From: Candidatus Lindowiibacteriota bacterium | Lineage (GTDB): Bacteria; Lindowbacteria; 2-12-FULL-62-27 | DNA: 5,239 nt | NCBI GenBank assembly: GCA_023249255.1 | Contig: JAHFCY010000228.1 | Coordinates: 1 to 5,239 of the forward strand | Direction of reading: 5' to 3' | Shown: positions 1 through 4,501 of the stretch, one piece after another | Position numbering within the stretch: the first letter of the stretch is position 1 | Layout: each line of letters starts with the position of its first letter | Notes under the pieces: generated by a model | The model's database searches: none | The model's input: only the letters and a program-made list of their open reading frames with translations | What the model was told of the DNA's origin: nothing | Translations under genes and position numbers: made by a program

Positions 1-345
1 GCGTCGTCGGCCAGGGCACAGAACCGTCCGGATCTTTACGTGACGCGTCTTCAGAAGGCTATCCAGATCTACCGCGCCGCTCTGAAAGTTTCACCGTCGA
101 ACGCAACGGCGCAGAAGGCCATGGCCGACCTTCGGCCGGAGTTGTCGTCGGCCCAGAAGGCCCTGCGAGAGCGCCAGTCTTCCGACATCCAGAAATATCT
201 CTATTCCGGCATGGGCCATTACCAGAGCGGGCAGTTGCAGGAGGCCATCGCCGACTGGAACCGCGTTTTGTCGATCGATCCCGCGCACGAGCAGGCCAAA
301 GACTATATCCGCCGCGCCGAAAAGAAACTGGAACTGACGCGCTGA
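1..345 (+). CDS. TPR-repeat protein, C-terminal fragment (5' end outside window)
   Basis: The reading frame is open from base 1 to a TGA at 343-345, giving 114 visible residues; the true start lies upstream. A GTG at 40 is in frame but has no convincing ribosome binding site, so I treat it as internal. The sequence is helical and Ala/Gln/Arg-rich. The clearest TPR unit is at about residues 66-100: a Tyr-rich first helix, then GQLQEAIADWNRVLSIDP, which has the usual spacing of Gly, Ala, Trp/Leu and the closing Asp-Pro. A weaker unit (AIQIYRAALKVSPSNATA) lies at about residues 20-37. TPRs are protein-protein interaction scaffolds; the partner and cellular location cannot be told from this fragment. 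It ends in a charged helix (RRAEKKLELTR) typical of the end of a TPR array. It is probably the last gene of an upstream transcript, because fdxA has its own promoter 32 bases later. No clear terminator follows. Confidence 0.85.
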   Translation, partial: ASSARAQNRPDLYVTRLQKAIQIYRAALKVSPSNATAQKAMADLRPELSSAQKALRERQSSDIQKYLYSGMGHYQSGQLQEAIADWNRVLSIDPAHEQAKDYIRRAEKKLELTR

Positions 346-376
346 CCGACCGGTTACTGAAAATTAAGTTTTTGTC

Positions 377-405
377 TTGACAACGTATCCGGACAGCGGT
401 AAATC
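377..405 (+). promoter_or_regulatory. Candidate sigma70-type promoter for fdxA
   Basis: A perfect TTGACA -35 box lies at 377-382, preceded by an AT-rich stretch (AAATTAAGTTTTTG). A weak -10 candidate, TAAATC, follows at 400-405 after 17 bases and matches 3 of 6 consensus positions. This leaves a leader of roughly 60 bases before the fdxA start. The -35 and spacing are good; the -10 is poor, so the exact start site is uncertain. Confidence 0.45.
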
Positions 406-470
406 TTCGGGTGCGTCTCTGATTGACGGCGCGATAAAAACGAATCGAACATTCCCGAGGAGGGCGTGAT

Positions 471-797
471 ATGGCCTACATTGTGACGGAAGCCTGCATC
501 AACTGCAAATACACCGACTGCGCGGTGGTCTGTCCGGTCGACTGTTTCCACGAGGGTCCGAATTTTCTGGCGATCGACCCCGACGAGTGCATCAGCTGCG
601 GACTGTGCGAGCCGGAGTGTCCGACGAAGGCGATTTATTCAGAGGACAATCTGCCGGAGGACATGAAAGAGTACGTGGAATTGAACGCGCGTCTGGCGAA
701 AGGCTGGCCGGTGATCAAGGAGAAGAAGGATCCGCTGCCGACCGCGGATGCGTCCAAGGACAAGAAAGGCAAGCGCGGCGAGCTGACGGAATCCTGA
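471..797 (+). CDS. fdxA: 7Fe ferredoxin ([3Fe-4S]/[4Fe-4S], FdxA type)
   Basis: This is a small soluble electron carrier of 108 residues, close to the roughly 106 residues of Azotobacter vinelandii ferredoxin I. Cysteines at 9, 12, 17, 21, 25, 40, 43, 46 and 50 match that family's pattern shifted by one. By analogy C9, C17 and C50 bind the [3Fe-4S] cluster, while C21, C40, C43 and C46 bind the [4Fe-4S] cluster. The second motif reads [13 protein letters not shown]12 is the extra cysteine where an 8Fe protein would have a ligand; loss of the normal two-residue spacing before C17 is what marks the 7Fe type. The C-terminal third has no cysteine and ends in a Lys-rich tail ([12 protein letters not shown]), as in other family members. 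The ATG follows an excellent Shine-Dalgarno, GAGGAGGG at 457-464, by six bases. It appears monocistronic, with its own promoter upstream and a hairpin plus T-tract downstream. The redox partner is unknown. Confidence 0.95.
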   Translation: MAYIVTEACINCKYTDCAVVCPVDCFHEGPNFLAIDPDECISCGLCEPECPTKAIYSEDNLPEDMKEYVELNARLAKGWPVIKEKKDPLPTADASKDKKGKRGELTES

Positions 798-850
798 GAG
801 AATTCGCGCGGAGATGGTTGGCCATCGCCGCCCGCGGGTTGGGTGTGAAT

Positions 851-935
851 AAGGCTCAATTCTCAACGTTCAATGCTCAAGTCCCAAGTGTTGAATACTT
901 GAAAATTGAAAATTGAGCATTGAATATTGAGCCTT
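851..935. repeat. Inverted array of degenerate heptanucleotide repeats
   Basis: Read in steps of seven, the left half is AAGGCTC, AATTCTC, AACGTTC, AATGCTC, AAGTCCC (851-885), consensus AANNYTC. The right half is GAAAATT, GAAAATT, GAGCATT, GAATATT, GAGCCTT (901-935), which is the same unit on the other strand. The halves pair: 851-860 with 926-935 (10 bp, perfect), 869-880 with 913-924 (12 bp, perfect) and 885-889 with 897-901 (5 bp, loop of 7). Eight unpaired bases on the left face one on the right. It is non-coding and lies between fdxA and merR. Heptamer tandem repeats between genes are known in other bacteria, for example the STRR repeats of cyanobacteria; I do not claim the same family. 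Confidence 0.8.
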
Positions 936-951
936 TACTTTTTTATTTTTT
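851..951 (+). terminator. Candidate terminator of fdxA formed by the repeat hairpin plus T-tract
   Basis: The closing 10-bp stem (851-860 with 926-935) runs directly into a T-rich stretch, 934-951, containing two runs of six T (939-944 and 946-951). On the + strand transcript this is hairpin followed by U-rich tail, starting 54 bases after the fdxA stop. The stem is AU-rich, large and bulged, so efficiency is uncertain. Confidence 0.5.
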
Positions 952-956
952 CCCGC

Positions 957-984
957 TTGACATTCCCCATTTCCGAATTAGACT
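957..984 (+). promoter_or_regulatory. Candidate sigma70-type promoter for the merR-like gene
   Basis: TTGACA at 957-962 is followed after 16 bases by TAGACT at 979-984, which matches 4 of 6 positions of TATAAT including the first, second and last. The T-rich tract 939-951 sits just upstream, where an UP element would be. The start codon is about 30 bases downstream of the -10. Confidence 0.55.
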
Positions 985-988
985 TCGG
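973..988. promoter_or_regulatory. Candidate operator: 5-bp dyad over the -10 box
   Basis: CCGAA (973-977), six bases, then its complement TTCGG (984-988). The dyad covers the proposed -10 hexamer of the merR-like gene, so a protein bound here would block the promoter. Classic MerR operators instead lie in the spacer between -35 and -10, so autoregulation by the adjacent gene product is only a guess. A short dyad like this can arise by chance. Confidence 0.25.
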
Positions 989-1015
989 GCGGCTATTTGA
1001 GGGTGAATCAGAAAA

Positions 1016-1537
1016 ATGCCCTCGGAGAGGAAATTTGTTTCATTGATGGAACAGGACAGCACGCGGAGATCGGATTTTTGGACGCGGGGACAACTTTTGA
1101 AGTGGCTCCGGCTTTCGACCCGGCAGGTTCAGTACTGGGACGAGACCGGACTGCTTGTTCCCAGACTCAAAACGAAACGCCGCCGCTATTATGATTTCGC
1201 CAATCTCGTAGAGTTCCGGATGGTGGAGGCTTTGCAGAAAGAGGGATTTTCGACGCAGAGGATTCGACGGTTCATGGCGACGCTCAAGCGCATGATGCCT
1301 CGCGAGGAGCGGATTCTGTCGCGGCTTCAGATTCACACCGACGGCAGGACGCTGATCTTCCAGGAGAAAGGCGCCTATTTCGACATGAACGGTCAGGGTC
1401 TGCTCAAACTCGATGTCCAGCGGCTCTACCATCAGGTTCGTCCCGCCGACCTGTCCAATCCATCGGGCACCCGTGAGAGGGGTCAGAGAGTTCAAGGTTC
1501 AAGGTTCAAAGTTCAAGGTTTGAAAAAAGCCGGCTGA
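1016..1537 (+). CDS. MerR-family DNA-binding transcriptional regulator
   Basis: The product has 173 residues. Residues 22-50 form a MerR-type winged helix-turn-helix: WTRGQLLKWLRLSTRQVQYW, then DETGLLVP, with the wing at RRRYYDF (55-61). Helices at 62-92 (LVEFRMVEALQKEGFSTQ) complete the domain. The usual long dimerisation coiled coil and effector-binding C-terminus are absent. Residues 95-135 instead look like a short beta-rich segment (DGRTLIFQEKGAYFDMNGQG), so no metal or drug ligand can be assigned; there is no cysteine at all. ATG 1016 is the most upstream start, since TGA lies in frame at 1004; a GAGGG at 999-1003 is a distant Shine-Dalgarno. ATG 1046 is an alternative start (residue 11) that would keep the whole domain. 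The last 15 codons derive from a heptamer repeat (1490-1524) and probably add a non-functional tail. It has its own promoter. The target genes are unknown. Confidence 0.85.
   Translation: MPSERKFVSLMEQDSTRRSDFWTRGQLLKWLRLSTRQVQYWDETGLLVPRLKTKRRRYYDFANLVEFRMVEALQKEGFSTQRIRRFMATLKRMMPREERILSRLQIHTDGRTLIFQEKGAYFDMNGQGLLKLDVQRLYHQVRPADLSNPSGTRERGQRVQGSRFKVQGLKKAG
1490..1524 (+). repeat. Tandem heptamer repeat inside the 3' end of the merR-like gene
   Basis: Four units in a row, GTTCAAG, GTTCAAG, GTTCAAA, GTTCAAG (1490-1517), are followed by a degenerate fifth, GTTTGAA (1518-1524). In register with the other array the unit reads AAGGTTC, which fits the AANNYTC consensus of the left arm at 851-885. 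Since 7 is not a multiple of 3, the reading frame cycles every three units and encodes a seven-residue period, VQGSRFK then VQG, at residues 159-168. Confidence 0.85.
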
Positions 1538-1544
1538 TTTTTCG

Positions 1545-1563
1545 CCCCGCCAACCGGGCGGGG
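1545..1563 (+). other. GC-rich hairpin after the merR-like gene
   Basis: CCCCGCC (1545-1551) and GGCGGGG (1557-1563) form a perfect 7-bp stem with a 5-base loop, starting seven bases after the stop codon at 1535-1537. No T-tract follows (AAAGATTT comes next), so it is not a standard intrinsic terminator. It could stabilise the transcript's 3' end or form part of a leader with the next hairpin. Confidence 0.4.
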
Positions 1564-1578
1564 GAAAGATTTCCGCGC

Positions 1579-1603
1579 GGCGCGCACCGTGGGGGTGTGT
1601 GCC
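1579..1603 (+). other. RNA-like hairpin with two G-U pairs upstream of the 1673 gene
   Basis: GGCGCGCACC (1579-1588) pairs with GGTGTGTGCC (1594-1603) over all 10 positions if two G-U wobbles are allowed, with a 5-base loop GTGGG. On the - strand the same positions would be A-C mismatches, so the pairing suggests a + strand RNA. No known riboswitch or RNA family is recognised. The rest of the 1538-1672 gap holds only the neighbouring hairpin and a short direct repeat. Confidence 0.4.
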
Positions 1604-1634
1604 ATAGAGCATCAAACCCTGGACGGCGAACACC

Positions 1635-1650
1635 GGACGTTTGGACGTTA
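1635..1650 (+). repeat. Two-copy 8-base direct repeat
   Basis: GGACGTTT (1635-1642) is followed at once by GGACGTTA (1643-1650), seven of eight bases identical; another GGACG lies at 1621-1625. It sits just upstream of the 1673 gene. It may be a remnant of another short tandem repeat or a protein-binding site; two copies are too few to decide. Confidence 0.35.
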
Positions 1651-1672
1651 AAGCAAGGGGGAAAATGGGGAT

Positions 1673-2179
1673 ATGGGGCAGGCGCAAGCGCTTGTGGCGG
1701 AACATGCCGCGGAGGAAGAAGAGCGGTTTTTATTGTCACTGGTTCGACGGTTTGACGGTGGTGTGACGGAGGGGCATCTTCACATGCTGATCTATACCGC
1801 CCAGAAGTTGAACGGTCTTCCGGCGCGGTACGATTTTCAATTTCAGCATCTGGTGCCGTTCAGTGAATCGCTGGATCTGGCGATCGCGATGGTGTTGTGG
1901 AATCAGTTGCTTCGAATTCAGGACAACCGGCTGTGGGAGGTTCGAGGGTCGGCCATGCGTCGGGAGGGTCTGGCCGGGATTGGGGCGCCGTCCGCGGCCT
2001 CCTCCGGCGTACTTGACAAATTGGCGGGGCTTTCCTACGATGCCCTGAAGCTGCTGGCGGTCATGGTTCATTTGGAGAGAGACGAGCGCAAAAGCCGGCA
2101 GGAGGCGGTCACGATAGCAACGCGTCATTTCCCGGTCCTGGAAGAACAAGCCATGAAGTTGTTGGAGAGTTGTTCCTGA
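1673..2179 (+). CDS. Hypothetical protein, possibly YwgA/Panacea-like
   Basis: A 168-residue protein without signal peptide or membrane segment. I do not recognise it with confidence. Residues 36-82 (LHMLIYTAQKLNGLPARYDF, then FQHLVPFSESLDLAIAMVLW and NQLLRIQ) resemble the pattern of YwgA and the related Panacea/DUF4065 proteins. In those, a helix with L-x-x-L-I-Y is followed by a segment resembling F-x-F-x-x-x-G-P-x-S-x-x-L and a short winged-helix-like end. Here the usual Gly-Pro is Val-Pro-Phe-Ser. A Gly/Ala/Ser linker at about 100-112 separates this from a helical C-terminus (LSYDALKLLAVMVHLERDER). The N-terminus carries an acidic helix (AAEEEERF). ATG 1673 is the only start available, since TAA at 1649 closes the frame upstream; AAGGGGG at 1655-1661 can serve as Shine-Dalgarno. 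It heads a group of five co-directional genes, and the next starts 66 bases on. Some Panacea proteins are antitoxins, but no toxin partner is evident here. Confidence 0.75.
   Translation: MGQAQALVAEHAAEEEERFLLSLVRRFDGGVTEGHLHMLIYTAQKLNGLPARYDFQFQHLVPFSESLDLAIAMVLWNQLLRIQDNRLWEVRGSAMRREGLAGIGAPSAASSGVLDKLAGLSYDALKLLAVMVHLERDERKSRQEAVTIATRHFPVLEEQAMKLLESCS
2013..2041 (+). promoter_or_regulatory. Candidate internal promoter for the downstream genes
   Basis: Inside the preceding coding region, TTGACA (2013-2018) is followed after exactly 17 bases by TACGAT (2036-2041), which matches 4 of 6 positions of TATAAT including both ends. It lies about 205 bases before the next start codon and could give extra transcription of the block containing spoVG and pyrG. 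The sequence also encodes ordinary residues (LDK and YDA), so chance is possible. Confidence 0.3.
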
Positions 2180-2213
2180 TCCCGCATCGATTTTGGCGGC
2201 GGGGCGGGGAGCG

Positions 2214-2226
2214 CGTTTGTCAAACG
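2214..2226. promoter_or_regulatory. 13-base palindrome upstream of the 2246 gene
   Basis: CGTTTG (2214-2219), a central T, then CAAACG (2221-2226). With a one-base centre it cannot fold into a good hairpin, so a dimeric protein-binding site is the more natural reading. It lies 20 bases before the next start codon, just upstream of its Shine-Dalgarno. No binding protein can be named. Confidence 0.25.
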
Positions 2227-2245
2227 AGAGACAGGTGATGGAAGC

Positions 2246-2722
2246 ATGCCGACAGAAATTGTGAAGTTGAAGGAGAAGGACAAAGAGGCGATCAATCTGA
2301 GCGCCTTTCAGCAGGAGGAGAAGCATCGCCGGCGGATTCAGATTCGCAAGCGGCGGGTGATGCGGGAAGCGCGGCAGGTTGAGGATTACATCAAGATGTA
2401 CGAATCAAACCGTTATCACCGCGTGTATCAGCTTCTGGCATTCGACAAAGTCATCAAAGAGGTTGCGCTGGCCGGATCGGTGGGCGGCGTGTCGTTTGAG
2501 CTTCTGGATCGGCCGGGCGGGGAGAAGGCGGTCAAGATGGTGGTTGAGCATCCGGAGTTAAACTCGCTGGGCATCAAGGAAAAGCTGGAGCTGGAATCGA
2601 AAATCCAGACGCACGAGTTCACGCTGTACAAGGCGATCGCGATGATGGACGAGGTCAAAGTCACCACCGGAAAAACCGGCGGTGTTTGTCTCGAAGTCGT
2701 CAAGGATCTTCACAACCGCTGA
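2246..2722 (+). CDS. Basic protein of unknown function, encoded just upstream of spoVG
   Basis: The product has 158 residues and I do not recognise a family. Residues 1-57 are highly charged and probably one long helix with a strongly basic stretch at about 27-40 (KHRRRIQIRKRRVMREAR), which could bind nucleic acid. The rest is mixed alpha/beta: a segment at 62-90 (LLAFDKVIKEVALAGSVGG), a Lys/Glu-rich helix at 111-125 and a beta-like end (VKVTTGKTGGVCLEVVKD). There is a single cysteine (148), no signal peptide and no membrane segment. ATG 2246 follows AGGTGA (2233-2238) by seven bases, a good ribosome binding site; a nearby ATG at 2238 is out of frame. spoVG starts 12 bases after its stop, so the two are surely co-transcribed. 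A role alongside SpoVG in nucleic-acid binding is a guess from charge and position only. Confidence 0.8.
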   Translation: MPTEIVKLKEKDKEAINLSAFQQEEKHRRRIQIRKRRVMREARQVEDYIKMYESNRYHRVYQLLAFDKVIKEVALAGSVGGVSFELLDRPGGEKAVKMVVEHPELNSLGIKEKLELESKIQTHEFTLYKAIAMMDEVKVTTGKTGGVCLEVVKDLHNR

Positions 2723-2734
2723 GCCGGATTCGCC

Positions 2735-3037
2735 ATGGAGATCACGGAGGTCCGGATCAAGCGGTTTGACGCGCCGCAGGGAAAACTTCTCGGATTTGCA
2801 TCGATTACGTTTGACAATTGTTTTGTCGTCCACAATCTGCGGATTGTTTCCGGCGAAAAGGGTATTTTCGTCGCCATGCCGTCCCGGCAGCTTCCGAACA
2901 ACAAATTCGTCGACGTGGCCCATCCCGTGACCAACGAAATGAGAGAAATAATCCAGCAGGTGGTTCTGAGTCAATACGAGCGTACGCCCTCCGAACCCGC
3001 AAAACCGCCAAGTCCAAATTCCGAAAGAACCGACTGA
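2735..3037 (+). CDS. spoVG: SpoVG-family regulator
   Basis: A 100-residue protein that follows the SpoVG pattern across residues 1-82: MEITEVRIKRF, then GFASITFDNCFVVHNLRIV, GIFVAMPSRQLPNNKFVDVA and HPVTNEMREIIQQVVLSQY. The conserved VAMPS motif and the D-x-AHP segment are both present. SpoVG was named for sporulation and septation in Bacillus, but in other bacteria, including non-sporulating pathogens such as Staphylococcus, Listeria and Borrelia, it binds DNA and RNA and acts as a global regulator. No sporulation gene is seen here. The 18-residue tail (PSEPAKPPSPNSERTD) is low-complexity and not conserved in the family. The Shine-Dalgarno is weak (CGGA, 2725-2728), so translation may depend on coupling to the gene ending 12 bases upstream. 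Its own stop codon overlaps the ribosome binding site of the next gene. Confidence 0.95.
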   Translation: MEITEVRIKRFDAPQGKLLGFASITFDNCFVVHNLRIVSGEKGIFVAMPSRQLPNNKFVDVAHPVTNEMREIIQQVVLSQYERTPSEPAKPPSPNSERTD

Positions 3038-3044
3038 GGCCGGC

Positions 3045-4499
3045 ATGGGCGGGTTTGATCGATCCCCCCCCCGGCCGGCGAAATTTTTCGGCGCGAGTCT
3101 GGCTGTGCTGGCGCTCGTGGGTGTGTGGGCGTCTGCCGCCGGGGCCTCGGAAGTCTCATCCGACCGGTTCTACGTCATTCTGATCGAAGACAGTTTTGTC
3201 TACATCAACGCCGGCCAGGATCAGGGCGTGCGGATGGGGGACATGTTCACGGTCGTGCGGCCGGGCAAGGCGATCGTCGATCCGGAAACAGGCGACACGC
3301 TGGGTAGCGATCCAGTCCCGATCGCGAAGCTTCGGGTGATGTACGTCGCGCCGCACTACTCGAAGACGTACGCCATGGAGGTCGTGGAAAACCTGGTCGT
3401 TCAGGTGCGTGACAGCGTGATGCGGTACGAAGGAGAGAAAATCGGCGCTGTGCCCGCTCCGCTGGTTGTGCCGCTGGAGCGCGAAGAGCGTCCTGTCGAG
3501 CATGCCGCGACCGGCGGCGACAAAATTTTTGTCGAAAAGCAGAAGCGCGGCGGCGACGTCATCGGCGATTTCAGCATGGAGGGCGAGATTCTGGATTACG
3601 ATTTCGGCGACGTCGACGGCGACGGCGTGCCCGATCTGGCGACGCTGGAGCTTCGGAAGGTCAAGCTGTACCGCGTGATGGGCGGCAAGACGCAGGAAAT
3701 CTGGTCGGAGACGCTGAAAGGATTTCAGTATGTGAATCTGGAATTGTTCGACGCGGACGGTGACGGCAAAGAAGAAATATTCATCGGCCAGAAGCAGGGA
3801 AACACGGCGCGGACCGATGTCTATCAATACAAGGACGGGCACCTCAACAAGCGCGGTGAGATGAAGGGCGTTTTTGTGCGGCAGAACGCGGACGCGCTCT
3901 ACGCCCAGCATTACGGTTTTGCGAAGCCGTTTTCGGGGCCGGTGATGGAGGTCAAGTACAATCCGGCAACGAACGCCGTCACGCAGGTTCGGGATGTGTA
4001 CGAGGGCCCGGCCAACGTGCTGGGGTTGGGTATCGGCAAGACCCGGATGGCATTTTTGGATTACAACGACAGGCTGAGCATCACGGACAGGTCGAGCCTG
4101 ATCGTCTGGCGCGGCGTACAGCCGCTCGGGGGGTCGACCCAGGAGATCGTGTCCGGCAACGGGCGGGAAAAGGAGAAGATTCAGAAAAAAATCATGTTCG
4201 ACGATTTCGAAGGCAACGGCACGGAAGAGCTTCTGGTCGTTAAAAACGACCTGAATCCGTTATGGGGCGTGACCGGGATCATCGGCGGCGGCAAATTCCG
4301 GAACGGAAAATTTGTGATTTACGCCGATCATCCCGGCGGATACGACGTGGTGAAAGAGACACGTGAATTTGAGGGCTACATATCGGATTTCGAATACACA
4401 AAAGTCGGCGGGTTTGACCGGCAGCTCAGTCTCTGCATCGTGGCTCCCGCTGGCCGGCAAAAATTCAAAAGCCGGATCATCGTGCTGAGGGAGCTGTAG
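3045..4499 (+). CDS. Secreted protein with FlgT-C-like segment and FG-GAP/VCBS-like repeats
   Basis: The product has 484 residues. Residues 1-35 look like a Sec signal peptide: a basic start with R6, R10 and K13, a hydrophobic core ([19 protein letters not shown]) and likely cleavage after AGA at 34. There is no lipobox cysteine. Residues 41-115 resemble the C-terminal domain of FlgT ([20 protein letters not shown], then DPETGDTLG), a small beta fold found in cell-envelope proteins. From about 178 onward, three calcium-binding-type loops of FG-GAP/VCBS repeats appear: DVDGDGVPD (189-197), DADGDGKEE (236-244) and the degenerate DFEGNGTEE (387-395). This suggests a partial or full beta-propeller in the periplasm or outer envelope. 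The start overlaps spoVG translation: GAGG at 3036-3039 lies within the spoVG stop region, five bases from the ATG. A run of nine C (3064-3072) falls in codons 7-10. The precise role is unknown; pyrG follows after two bases. Confidence 0.85.
   Translation: MGGFDRSPPRPAKFFGASLAVLALVGVWASAAGASEVSSDRFYVILIEDSFVYINAGQDQGVRMGDMFTVVRPGKAIVDPETGDTLGSDPVPIAKLRVMYVAPHYSKTYAMEVVENLVVQVRDSVMRYEGEKIGAVPAPLVVPLEREERPVEHAATGGDKIFVEKQKRGGDVIGDFSMEGEILDYDFGDVDGDGVPDLATLELRKVKLYRVMGGKTQEIWSETLKGFQYVNLELFDADGDGKEEIFIGQKQGNTARTDVYQYKDGHLNKRGEMKGVFVRQNADALYAQHYGFAKPFSGPVMEVKYNPATNAVTQVRDVYEGPANVLGLGIGKTRMAFLDYNDRLSITDRSSLIVWRGVQPLGGSTQEIVSGNGREKEKIQKKIMFDDFEGNGTEELLVVKNDLNPLWGVTGIIGGGKFRNGKFVIYADHPGGYDVVKETREFEGYISDFEYTKVGGFDRQLSLCIVAPAGRQKFKSRIIVLREL
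3064..3072 (+). repeat. C9 homopolymer tract at the start of the secreted protein gene
   Basis: Nine consecutive C occupy codons 7-10 (S-P-P-R) of the exported protein, before the signal peptide core. Loss or gain of one base would shift the frame and remove the signal peptide. Such tracts can be phase-variable, but they are also common sites of sequencing or assembly error. Confidence 0.8.
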
Positions 4500-4501
4500 A
4501 G

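Noticed and set aside
343-376. Terminator after the TPR protein gene
   Set aside because: ACCGGT at 348-353 is self-complementary but has no loop, and the T-run at 369-373 is short and not joined to a stem.
851-935. CRISPR-like repeat array
   Set aside because: The units are 7 bases, directly adjacent, degenerate and inverted midway, with no spacers; no cas gene is nearby.
997-1194. A 65-codon + strand frame overlapping the start of the merR-like gene
   Set aside because: It overlaps the HTH-coding region in another frame and its product resembles nothing; the MerR domain frame is the real one.
1528-1542. Terminator at the end of the merR-like gene (AGCCGGCT flanked by A and T runs)
   Set aside because: The core palindrome has no loop and the A and T runs pair only with an internal mismatch, so it is not a standard hairpin terminator.
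2195-2210. G-rich stretch as a G-quadruplex
   Set aside because: The G-runs are only two to four long and uneven, enough for a two-layer structure at best; ordinary in GC-rich DNA.
1736-2326. A 196-codon open frame on the - strand
   Set aside because: It runs antisense across most of the 1673-2179 gene and into the start of the 2246 gene, shows no recognisable domain and has low-complexity composition; the + strand frames carry the ribosome binding sites and operon spacing.
2811-2836. TTGACA inside spoVG as a promoter
   Set aside because: No acceptable -10 hexamer lies 16-18 bases downstream; the bases encode the conserved F-D-N segment of SpoVG.
3156-3911. A 251-codon open frame on the - strand
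   Set aside because: It is antisense to the secreted protein gene, whose DxDGDG loops and signal peptide are clear. The His/Val/Leu-rich product is typical of a shadow of a GC-rich gene.
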